Assembly: GCA_949318235.1 (NCBI GenBank)
Contig: OX439128.1
Span: 47,796,530 to 47,860,529, forward strand
DNA length: 64,000 nt
From: Ecdyonurus torrentis
Taxonomy: Eukaryota; Arthropoda; Insecta; Ephemeroptera; Heptageniidae
Direction: 5' to 3'
Shown: one piece after another, positions 26,222-50,628 of the stretch
Layout: every line of letters starts with the position of its first letter
Numbering within the stretch: position 1 is the stretch's first letter
The notes under the pieces: generated by a model
What the model was told of the DNA's origin: nothing
What the model saw: the letters and a program-made list of their open reading frames with translations, nothing else
The model's database searches: none
Translations under genes and position numbers: made by a program

Positions 26222-26437
26222 GCTAGGTCAAACAGTAAGTTTATTTTTCGTATTGTCTCAATTTATATTCCGTATCTATAGCCATAAGATTTTGATATTT
26301 TGATCAGCGCATTCTAATCAAATTAATCTTTCAGACCATATATTTTGCATTTCAAGTAAAATAAACGCCTAAGTTATAATACCAAAATATCATGCATTTA
26401 TAATATAATTATAGTCTTTTATCATTGCATAAAATTC

Positions 26438-26702
26438 TGAGTTGAGAAATGTTCATTTTTCGGGTTTTGATTTTTCTATTTTGACCACAACTAGTTCTGG
26501 TCAAAATTCAAAGACCAAAACTAGATATAAATGTTTACACCGGGTTTTGCTTTTTGCGAAATGCTCAAAACTAGTATTGATCAAAATTTCTTGACCAAAA
26601 GCCGAAATAAACTTGCATTTCGGGTTTTGGCAAAAAGCGACGAACCAAAAGCCGAAATGAGCAAAAATACCTAGTTTGGGTCAATTTCGGGTTTTGATGC
26701 TA

Positions 26703-26704
<2 letters not shown>
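26438..26704 (-). repeat. Right arm of large inverted repeat (family D)
   Basis: Reverse complement of 25294-25560 over 267 nt. The arms enclose an 877-nt loop. A 21-nt stub of the same terminus (GTTAGCATCAAAACCCGAAA) is repeated in direct orientation at 26751-26771, after a short (AT)n tract. Confidence 0.93.
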
Positions 26705-26752
<48 letters not shown>

Positions 26753-26767
26753 TAGCATCAAAACCCG

Positions 26768-26803
<36 letters not shown>

Positions 26804-26805
26804 TG

Positions 26806-26886
<81 letters not shown>

Positions 26887-26900
26887 TGTATGTATGTATG
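26705..26900. repeat. (AT)n and (GTAT)n tract with element stub
   Basis: AT dinucleotides, the family D terminal stub at 26751-26771, more AT dinucleotides, then about 10 GTAT units (26859-26900). Confidence 0.92.
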
Positions 26901-27632
26901 TTTCTTTATTAAGGTATTTCCTGTGAGATCATCACTTAATAATCTCAATTCTTGATTTTTTCTCTTGACCATCGAGATAATTGAATGAATGCCTCTGTTT
27001 CATTACTTACTGACACTGACAACCATTGGTGAGTAACATTTCCTCCGCGTTATCCGCGTTGTACTTATAGTATAAACGTCTAATGGCCTATTCACACGGC
27101 GTAATATTCAAGTGTTATTAATTAAAATTAATTGCATGCAAATTTCATTTAAAAAATTTTAAATGTGCATGAAATTAAATTTAATGCACATTGAAAATAA
27201 TTCTCCATGTAAAAGATTCCTTTTTTTTTTAGGTTTACAATTGAAAGTTTATTGTGTTATTACTTTTTATTGGCATTTAAGAACGAATTAGGTATAAATA
27301 AAGTTGAAAGTAAGTATGAGGCTCTTAAAATTGGTATTACATAACATAATGCTGCCAATGTACCATAACTTGAGTATACATGTTATTTTTTTTTTTAAAG
27401 ATTTAGAGTTGTTATATAAAATTATACACCCTGAAAAAAACTATTACAATCGTTTATAAAGGAAATTCGTAATCATTAATTAGTTTTGAACGATAATTTA
27501 TAGCAGTATGTTGCAAATTCATATTCAGAATTCAAAAGTTGTAACCCCATTCATTTAGTATAATTTGAGTAACTTTTTTACACATTTTGATTTTTCTTGT
27601 AATAAATAAATAGATTGATAAATGTATGTATA

Positions 27633-27778
27633 AATGAATGAATGAATGAATGAATGAATGAATGAATGAATGAATGAATGAATGAATGAATGAATGAATG
27701 AATGAATGAATGAATGAATGAATGAATGAATGAATGAATGAATGAATGAATGAATGAATGAATGAATGAATGAATGAA
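27633..27778. repeat. (TGAA)n microsatellite
   Basis: About 36 uninterrupted copies of a TGAA tetranucleotide. Frames reading it as Ser-Phe-Ile-His repeats are artefacts. Confidence 0.97.
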
Positions 27779-28296
27779 AAAACGAAAAAACAAACAAACA
27801 TATTAATTAGTAAATCAATTAACAATTTAAATAATTAAAATAAATAATTAGACCAGTTGATCATATATACTTGTAGCTTCCTTACGTTGCATCATTAGCT
27901 CGTATTTCATATTTCTTCCCCTTAATAAATCAATAAAGAGAAACAACAACAGCTTAACATGCTCAACAGAAAACAGTAAAAAATTCAGTATAGATCACTG
28001 CTCATAAGAAATTATATATTGTTAGGAGGCAAGTCAAATAAACACTAAAATATACTGTATACTACTATACCAATTTGCAATTTGTTACGAACCCGCGTGA
28101 ATTTGTTTAAAATAATATATTATAAGTTTTCTCTTTTCAATAATATAAAATAATTTAATATAAAATATTATTATAGTGAGAGATAGAAAGAGAGAAAGAA
28201 AAAGAAAAAAGTTGTTTGAAGCTATTATACTGTAATTGCTACTATAAAACATGCTGTTTCTCACATCAATATCTTTTTGTGCATTATCGGCATCAT

Positions 28297-28299
<3 letters not shown>

Positions 28300-28338
<39 letters not shown>
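28300..28338. repeat. Poly(A) run
   Basis: A run of about 39 A residues without an obvious retroposon body. Confidence 0.95.
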
Positions 28339-28343
<5 letters not shown>

Positions 28344-29520
28344 AATGATGTCACTTTATGGTAATAATAAAATAAAACATGCTGTGACCTAGATATTGAA
28401 TTACAAGAAGGTTATATTTTAAGTTAAAATTGCAGATGTCATGAAAAATAGTTGCATCTAGTAAGAAAGCTTGACTAAATTATTAGATATGGTGATCTAA
28501 AATTTCTATGCTTAAAAAAAATGATACATTAATAATAATATTAAAAAAAAAAAAAGTGAAGTTCCAGGTGGCGTTAAAAAAAATCTTGCCGGATAAAGCT
28601 CTTTCCAATAACTTTTCATAGAGCATAACTTCTACTTCTTTTTATTATTAATATTGTTATTATTTTTTATAGAGTATAATCGCACTACTTTATATTTTAC
28701 AAAAATTTTATACAGAAAAATAATAAAATTTAATGAGTTATCTTTTAATTTTAAAATTTGTTATAAAAATTCAGGAATCACTTATCGTGTTAAAGCTAGG
28801 TTGAGAAAATACATGAATTTTGCTCACTTTATTTTATAAAAATAAGTGTTAAACATTTTTACTTTGAGTCTTTATTTTCACATAAAAAAATTTATTATAA
28901 TGATACATAAAAGACAATAATGTGATAGTGAAAATAATATGTTTTGTCATATTTTACTTTCAGTTAGTCATTATAGAAATAAAATTGACTCATTCATTCA
29001 AGTATAATGTGAATGTACTTTTAATAATAATTTGATAATATTATATTAAACTTTTTATACTTCATTCATTGAAAGGTTGTCGGTCACTAATGTCTTTGTC
29101 GGGTATTGAACTTGTATGAATTGAGGAGATATATATATATATGTGATTACCACCTTCCACTTCTATAGTAAAATATTTTAAATTCAAAACTATATAAAAA
29201 TATCACTATACCTGAAATTAATGAGAGCTTTTCTTTATTTACTTTTCATGATTTTATACATTTCAAAAATATGTTATATGTTTCATTTTTATAACCACTG
29301 TATAACAAAAATACATCATAAATAAAAGCAAAACTATTAACTTTATAAAAACCCAACACAAGTATTATTGATTGGTATTACATCTATTTGATAGAAAAAG
29401 TGGGTTTAAGAATTATGAAAAAATAATTTTAAAATGTCAGTAGTAATACAGACAATACTGTATACATACCATTATTATTTTTTTTAAATATACAAATTAT
29501 TTAGGAAACCAATCCATAAA

Positions 29521-29765
29521 CACGGAAAAAAATTACTATACTAAATCTTGTAAAATGCAATTTAGATATATATTAATCAGGGACAAGTATTGATATACTA
29601 CAATGAAGTACAATATCACTTAATCTAGGTAAGACACAACTTAATTGTAGTATATTTTACCTAAATTAGGTATTATTGTAGTATATCAATACCTTGTCCA
29701 GGCTAATATTTACCTATTGTAATTCACCGGATTTATGTACCTGCCATGAGTAGTAGTTTTTTCTG
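29521..29765 (+). mobile_element. CACGG-ended MITE-like element, family F copy 1
   Basis: It begins CACGGAAAAAAATTACTATA and ends TAGTAGTTTTTTCTG, an imperfect inverse. It is internally alignable with 60313-60559, sharing CACTTAATCTA and ATTAGGTATTA in the same order and orientation. It also has a smaller internal palindrome (GATATACTACAAT ... ATTGTAGTATATC). Non-coding. Confidence 0.65.
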
Positions 29766-31896
29766 TAAAAGATTCATCCTATCCGTCATGTGACAAAATA
29801 AATGTATGTTATTGCAAGTCATTTACTATTGCTTTACTTTTGCAAAACTTTATTTTTTGGCACATATTTTAACAAAGGATAAAAAGAGCAGAAAAAGACG
29901 CAGCGAAAAAAAAAATAATAGAAAAAAAAATAAACAATGAAGATTTCCAATTACCTAATAAATTACTGATGAATTCTTCACTTTTTTTTAATAATAATAA
30001 TAGTAATAATAAATTGTTTTTATTACGAGGCCACATGGTCCCCCCCCCCTTTTTTTTTTTTGTTTTTTTTTTGTTTTTTTTTTACATCTCAACTTTTTTG
30101 TGTTAATAATTTTATAAATAGTTATTAAAATGTAATTATCATACCATGGTTTTTATATTTCCAATTGATACTTAAAAATTAATTTAAATATTTTTATTAT
30201 GTAAATTATGTACTAAAAACCGCATTGTTTAAGTATATTTAATCCTGCAAGTAATTTAGTAAGCTTTTCCTGTCACTTTGAAACAAACGATGCATTGTAT
30301 ATATAAATAAAATTCAAATAAAAATCGTTACATGTTTTTAAATAAAGAAGCTCTATAATAATTGTATAATTATTGCGTATAATAGTGTTTAAGCTTTCAG
30401 TTCAAGTCCTATTATATTAATAAGTAAAAACATGCAGTAATAATAATAATAATAATAATAAGACTTTTCTTCTCATGCCAAGAAGTAAGAATTATTGTCG
30501 TTTTAATTTCATTTCTTAATCATGTCACGATATTACTATATAGAAATATGGCGTAAAATTACTTTGCTTTGCTGCATGGTAACTAATTGTTCAAAGAGAG
30601 AAAACAATGAATAATCATGTTAACCCTAATATTATAATGTATATATAAGGAAAGCTTCTTATTGTATTCATAATTTTAAAAAATATATAAAAATTACCTG
30701 AAAGTAAAGACATAAAAATTAAGATAACAATGTAAGGTATTATTATTTTAAGTGATAATTTACGTAATATTGTTTGACTATTATGTTTTATTTATAATTA
30801 TTTTAGTATGCTATAACACACATTGCATTTTTCACGTAACTTTTTTTTTTCTTCTTTTTTTTCCATAACAGTATTATAGTAGATAATAAAAATCTATGTA
30901 CATATTGTACAAGTGATTATCATATATCATAGAGACCGCTTTCGAATTGGTTAATGAATTTTGTTTAAGACAGTCTTTGATAAATCCTCATAACGAACCT
31001 TACTTAAAAAATCTCTAACTAATTTGATTTCATTCTAATGAGGAGATAAAAAAGTTGCTAAAATGATGTTTTCTTATGAGTTATGAAAAATTTCGTCAAA
31101 CTGGTTTAACATTTTTGAATGTTGAATTTTTCTTCTTTCGTTTTTCATACTGCAAAGTTTTTTTTTTTAAATAAACATTGTAAATAATTACTGAAATTTA
31201 CAAAATAAATGAATTTAAAAAATAAAAACATTTATTTATTATGGTAAATCAATTTAAAAGTAATGAAAACAAGTAAATTTTTTGATTGGAAAATAAAAGC
31301 ACAAAATTTTTATCCCACTTTTATAAAGTATGATAAACAGATTTTAAATAGAAATAATTAATTATCCTTTAGTTACAAAGAAATACATGCAGTTAATTAA
31401 ATTTAATTAATTATGAAATTTTAAGGTTTTATTATTTAAAAATCAAATAGATCATAAATTTGGAACATAATCAGTTTAAGCTGTTGTAAAGCCTGTTAAA
31501 AAAAAATAATAAAGGGCTTGACAATTGTCCTTCGTGTGCATGATTGCACTTATTAGTGTTACGAATCGAAAAATACCTCAACAAGCTGCCGTGATCACTG
31601 TGTAAAAAAAAAAAAAAAATGTTTAAGATGCGGTCAGTACAAACTTTCGCGATACCGCAGAGAATCAAGCACACATTTTTTTTTTACATTAATCAACATT
31701 CAAGTATGAATCTTCCCGCAATAGAAAGTAATTGAACACTTTTTTATATATTCAGTTAACTTTGTAAACATTAGATAAAAATAAAATACACGCTATATTT
31801 ATAGTTGTAATTTAAAACATTTAAGTGCATAGTTTTTTTGTTTATAAATTATGATATAATAATAAAGATAATATTATGCAATATTAAAACATTCAT

Positions 31897-31925
31897 AGTT
31901 TTTTTTTTTTTTTTTTTTTTTTTTT
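31897..31925. repeat. Poly(T) run
   Basis: About 28 T residues. Confidence 0.95.
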
Positions 31926-32575
31926 AATGCTAAAAATAACCGGCGTTGATATCACCACTATTACTAAAGTATTAATATTATTTTGTGATCTAAATACTAC
32001 AAATTAAACCATAGAAATGTGTAAAAAATGCACTTTGGATATAAAAAAGGATATCTTCTGTATCTTGAAAGATCACGCATTATAAAATAATAGTAATAGA
32101 CAAAAACTGTTGTTTATGAGTTACCAAATTTTGGTCTCATTCAAAAATTTCAATTTATATCATTATTATAAACAATCACTCCTAAAGAAATAAATCATAA
32201 GCGTAATGTTTTAAAAAATCTTTACTTAATTTGTCATTTTTTTAAGTATACGTATGTATTTAGAATCAGAATAAATCTGATGTCATTGAGTCAAAATTTA
32301 AAACACTCATATTTTCTTATAAGATCATTAAAACCAAAGAAATACCCTTTGGCTAATGTAAGTATATAAACTACATTAATATATTATTTCTATTTAATGT
32401 TCTTTCGTTGGGAATGATAATTGCGATGTGATTAGATTAGGAAGATATGAATTTGGCTCAAGAAGAAATATTATGTCTTTCGGCAAATGGTTTACATTAA
32501 TAATAAAAGAGCTGTTAATTATAAATTAATCTTTTTTTGCTGTGTCTTTGTAATTGCTTCAATTATATACTCTCC

Positions 32576-32576
<1 letters not shown>

Positions 32577-32632
<56 letters not shown>
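32577..32632. repeat. (AT)n microsatellite
   Basis: About 55 nt of AT dinucleotides. Confidence 0.95.
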
Positions 32633-32637
<5 letters not shown>

Positions 32638-32940
32638 GGTACTGTATGCTTATATTGCCTGCATCAAGATATCCTGATTCTAAATTTTAAGATTCTTGTA
32701 TTTACGAAATCTTATTTGTATATAATTTAAAGTATTACTTCAACTTCATCTCTCATACTAATTCACAGCCTATAGGCTAAAAATTCTCACTCTAAAATAT
32801 TATTACTTCTAATTTTCATCCTCTTAAAAAAAGTTTAAAATTAAAAGTTAAAGAGAATTATAATTATTAATTATAAAGTATCTGAGAAGTAGTATAGTAG
32901 AAAGGGGTAGATAAAATGTATAATTAAATAGGAAAGGTAC

Positions 32941-32964
32941 TTTTTTTTTTTTTTTTTTTTTTTT
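32941..32964. repeat. Poly(T) run upstream of the 33-kb gene
   Basis: T24 followed by GC-richer sequence. It could be the reversed tail of a retroposon, as the similar T-run followed by GCTTATG at 22511-22536 might be. Confidence 0.6.
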
Positions 32965-33059
32965 GCTTATGTAAGCACCCTGAAGCCCTGAAAGTGGAAC
33001 AAGATTCAGTCTTTGAGAGGGTGGTATAGTCACGATGGAATGTTGGATATTATAGGGGG

Positions 33060-33252
33060 AGATGCGCGCTTTGCTACCTATCTACTTTGCCTGCTCGCCG
33101 CCGGCTTTGATGGTGTGGTGTTGCGCCCTACAAGTGGGCCAGGAAAAGTGGGCTGGTAAGAGAGAGCAGTTGAAGCTATCAGTCGTTCTCTGCCTGCCAT
33201 CTCAGGCTCACACTTCTTCTCTACAGTCTACAAGTGTAACAAAGTTATACAC
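33060..33252 (+). promoter_or_regulatory. Promoter/5' leader region of the second four-cysteine gene
   Basis: A GC-rich island abuts the first coding exon. An arthropod-type initiator TCAGTC lies at 33179-33184. No clear TATA box is seen at the expected distance. The leader from there to the start codon would be about 70 nt. Confidence 0.4.
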
Positions 33253-46104
<12,852 letters not shown>

Positions 46105-47438
46105 ACACCACAGCATCCCTCACAGCACAAAAGATATAACGTCATCAAATTTCTATCAAATCAAGAGTATATTTTTGTCATGCTGCAATTATAGCGTCAT
46201 AACAATGACTTTGAGTCTTTAAGCGTTTTAAGAATAAAAAAACTTTAAGCGTGATACCTGACAATAATTATGCCATAAATCAGAAAGCAATAGATATTAT
46301 ATTTTTTGATTGTTAGAACTTAAAGTAAGTTATTAAAATTTCCAAAGCTTTGAATTAAATCATAATATACCAACTGAAAATGCAACCAAACAAAACGCTG
46401 AATGAAATGATTGAAAGTCATAAAAACATTGTACTCTCTACTGCTAACTTTTGTTATATATTAGTCTGAGCTACTTAATATTTATATATATATATAGAAA
46501 TACCTGTTCTCTTTTTTATATATAATATCATACTTCATGCATTTAAAATGCAATACGATACATATTTTGTAACATAAAAATCTTGATTAAATAAACAAAA
46601 ACAAAAAAATTGTACATAATTCATAATAATAATATCATCTCATCATCATTTGCATTGTCATTTGTTTTCACATTGTTGTGTGATATAACAAAGAGACATT
46701 TCACGTACCTCACTGCATTGTGTTGCAACAAACACAGATAATAATAATAACAATAATCTTTGAAGGCTTTAATGTATTTTTTTTATCTGCTTAGAGCAAA
46801 ACTTTTTATTTATTAAATAATTATAATAAGTGTTCCTTTTTTTTTCTTTCATTTATATTTGAATACTTTATTATACAAATAAAATACTGTCTTATTAAAA
46901 ATTGTAAAGCACAAATTGTTAAGTGCACTTAAATTATTGATAGCTCAATTAATAAATGTGTATTTATTAATCATAAGCCTTCAATGATATTTTGATTAAT
47001 ATTTTTTATACATATAAGTTTATAATAATATCTAAGATACTGATGGCCAATATGTGTATTAATTAAGATACTTTGTTAATATTTTTTTGTAATAAAAACT
47101 ATTTTATAAAAAAAAAAATCCAATTTTTAATTTATATAGTTCCTTTCCTAATTCTCCATTGTAAACTTAAACTTGTTTTGATTTCAGTAACTTTATTGCT
47201 CCACATAGTGATTTCAAATATTTAGTATTCACTTTATAAATTAAATTTTATATAATAGGATTAAAAATTAAATAATATTAGTTCAGGTTTAGTAAATTTT
47301 GCCGGCATTTTTATATACACAAATATATATAATTCTTACAAATTATTCTTCCATAATTTCAAGTTATTTCTTTATTTTTACATTACAGAATAATAATATG
47401 TATTAATATGTTGCTCTCGTATATAAGTTAAAAGTTAT

Positions 47439-47741
47439 AGGGTGTGTGCGCATGACGTCATAATAAATGCACTTCGATGCCATATTTGAGCAACGAATAA
47501 CATTGCTTAGCATAGGACAAACGTGGGATTTCACTATTATCTTCAGAAAATAAGTATTTTTTTTTTCATTATTATTTTTCTCGCATACCTGAAAACCTTA
47601 TTCAACTTGCTAATAGCATAAATTCTCTCAAAAAAATTGCGAAGTATTTTTAAACTGGCAAAATGTGTCATTTTCCTATACTTGCCCATGTTATTTAGTA
47701 CTCACTTATGGCGTTGACTTTAACATGAATGCAACCACCCT
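47439..47741 (+). mobile_element. MITE-like element, family B copy 1
   Basis: About 303 nt. The left end is AGGGTGTGTGCGCATGACG; the right end reads AGGGTGGTTGCATTCATG on the other strand, an imperfect terminal inverted repeat. It contains AGCATAGGACAAACGTGGG and is closely similar to 52949-53212. Non-coding. Confidence 0.75.
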
Positions 47742-48238
47742 TTAACATAATAATAAATTATTAAACATTTAGTTATTTTATTCTATTGTTATACTGCATA
47801 CATAACATACATTAAAATATTTGTTTAGTCAAAAATAATATTTATTTCAATAAAAGAAATAGTTCACCACGAAACTACACTTCAGTCCTAGACTTCTTCT
47901 TCTTCTGCTTCTTCTTCTTCTTTTTTTTTTTTTTTTTAATTATTTTACCGTCGTAAATTTTAACCACTTTTCTGTGCGGCTCTCAGCAAACCCAAAAAAG
48001 TGTCACTTTTGTCAAAAACGTTTACTTACTGTCACGAACCCCCCTACCCACTCTAGAATACTCTAAATAGCTCTAAAAAAAACGCGTAAATTCAAGGGCT
48101 ATTGTAAACCAATTTTCATATCTTTATCTCAATTTGTGCCATTTTTGTTTCATTGAATTACCTGATATCCACTTTGTTGTATACGGGGACTGAAGAGGAT
48201 AAAACCACTTACCTTTCATTCAGACAGTACAATCTGTT

Positions 48239-48533
48239 TATAGACCCCTTTCACATCCTTGCGCTTTGTCGCCATGTTTGTGGTGCCTAATGCATTGTCC
48301 AGCATAGGGGAAACTTCGTTTTTCCTAATTTTTCACATAAAAAATAGTTTATTTCAACTCAACAAATTTTCTCATATCCTTCGAGCTTATTAGGAGCTAG
48401 AAATAAGACTTTGATTGAGGTTTGAAGCTTCTTTTGCTATTAAAAAAATAAAAATGATGTTTTTCCTATGCTGGCCTATGTATTCCTGACCAACAAAATG
48501 GCGGCTCTTAAATATGAGTGCAAGCGGTCTATA
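48239..48533 (+). mobile_element. MITE-like element, family C copy 1
   Basis: About 295 nt with ends TATAGACCCCTTTCAC and, inverted, TATAGACCGCTTGCACTC. Its inside includes AGCATAGGGGAAAC and CCTATGCTGGCCTATG. It is closely similar, in reverse orientation, to 56025-56303. Family B shares the CATAGG-AAAC core and layout, so B and C look like relatives. Confidence 0.78.
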
Positions 48534-48986
48534 TGCTCTATAATAATTAGGAATTCATAATACTCTTATATTAATTAAGATATTTATTTTATTTTATCTT
48601 TATAAACTAGGTTAACATCAGATAGCTTATTTAAGTATTCATAAGTATAAATTAAAATATTTATTATTATATTTCTCTTCATTATCGAGTTATTTATCTC
48701 GAGCCCGCAATTAGTATACTGGGAGTGCAATATACAGTAAAGTATAATAATAATTTGGCATCAGTAGATACATACATAGTACATCACAATACTTTAATTA
48801 TGTTATTACAGTAAATTGGCATGTTATATTTATATACAATAGGGACCATATTATAGTAAACAATACTAAAGAATACAATAATGAGTTACTAAATGAATGA
48901 GTTCAGTAATTATACATGCACTGAGACATTTCAATACTTTATATTTTAGAAAGGAAATATCGAGAGAGAAAAAAATTCATACCTTG

Positions 48987-49111
<125 letters not shown>

Positions 49112-50567
49112 GAATTTGTATAATTTGAATGTTCTATACAGTTTTACTAGGGCATAAATTTTAAATGTATACAGTATGTACTATCTACTATGTATACATA
49201 AAGCTGCACTATACTAGAATTAAACTCATTTGACATTGAGAATAAGTCAGCATGCAGTAATCATTATAAAAGTGAAGCAGCCACTCAAGTATATAGCTGG
49301 AAATTGCGGATGCATTTCTTTCTCTCTCTCTCTCTCTCTTGTCAGTGACATTCAAGATTCACTGCAGCATTTTATTAAGCAATCGTGAAACAATATGGCT
49401 TTCTCTGCAGTTCAATCAATAACCGTATAATATACACTCACCCACAATAAAATATAAAAAGGAAAAGACTTGTAACGTATATAATATGTACTATAGTAAA
49501 ATTTTCTTTTTAATTATAATCTTTATTGACCCAGGCAGTTCATGTTCATATTAAGGGCAAATTAATCAAGGCTCGTCGTAGAGTAGTTAATTACAAACTT
49601 ATACTCTTTATTATTATTATTTTTTAGTCCTAATGATAAATACGAGTAATAAATATTAAGTTCTTGAAAACTATATAATAATGATAGGAATAGCGGAGAA
49701 AATGATAGAGAAAATAGAAGAATTTAATCTCTGAGAACAGAAATTTTATATATTATGATTTATTCTATTTCACTTTTTTTTATTACACTTGTTCTAGTTA
49801 TACTTAATAATGATTCTTCACAGCTACTTTTTGTTTAATATATATATTTATAATTAAAATTCAGTGAAAATCATGTTAATATCGTAAGGAAAACAAGATT
49901 TCTTTACAGTAATTACCAAGTGTTTTATATTACAGTGTTGTTATATAGCAAAGGAAAGTACTTAAAGTGATTTTTTTTTAACATGATGAAGAGAATAATT
50001 TAAAATTAATATCTGCCGTAAGATGAGAAATTACAAATATGTATAGCATTTTTTTATAGTATATATAATTGTAATTTTTTTTATTAAAGAGCAGCTGTGC
50101 ACTAATTATTTTAAAGTGTGAAAAATTCTTTATACGCTTTAAAATTTAGATCCGTAACTAAACTTGTACTGAAAGTAAAAATAAATAAAATTGAAATAAT
50201 AATTTATTTTTTATCAATGAGTTTTTGAATAATAATGCATATTTCATTATAATAAAAACACATTTTCTTCATTATAATTTATTGTCATTTTCTTATAATA
50301 TTAAAAATAAATCGTATTTTGAACTTGAATTAATGACAGATTAGGAAGTTGTTGAAAACAACAATTAAGAATAAGAAGAGTATATCATGTCGCACTTAGA
50401 GAGCGTGCAATCTCAACAATGAGGGAAAGTCTTAGAAAAAAAAAAAAAAAAAAAAAAAGCGTCGTGCGCTCGCGTGCGTGTGTCATTGTTATCATTCTTG
50501 TGTGCATATTGTCTTCATGAATGTGTATATTGTTATTATATTATTATGATACCATTGTTACGGAGTC

Positions 50568-50603
50568 TATATAGCAAGCGAGATAAAACTAACAACCTCA
50601 TCT
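50568..50603 (+). promoter_or_regulatory. Core promoter of the third four-cysteine gene
   Basis: TATATA at 50568-50573 and an initiator-like TCATCT at 50598-50603 are 30 nt apart (first bases), the usual TATA-to-initiator spacing. The implied leader to the start codon at 50629 is about 30 nt. Confidence 0.5.
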
Positions 50604-50628
50604 CACCAACAAACGTGTGCCAGTAAAC

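Noticed and set aside
27532..27825. Ser-Phe-Ile-His repeat protein
   Set aside because: Translation of (TGAA)n, open in three frames.
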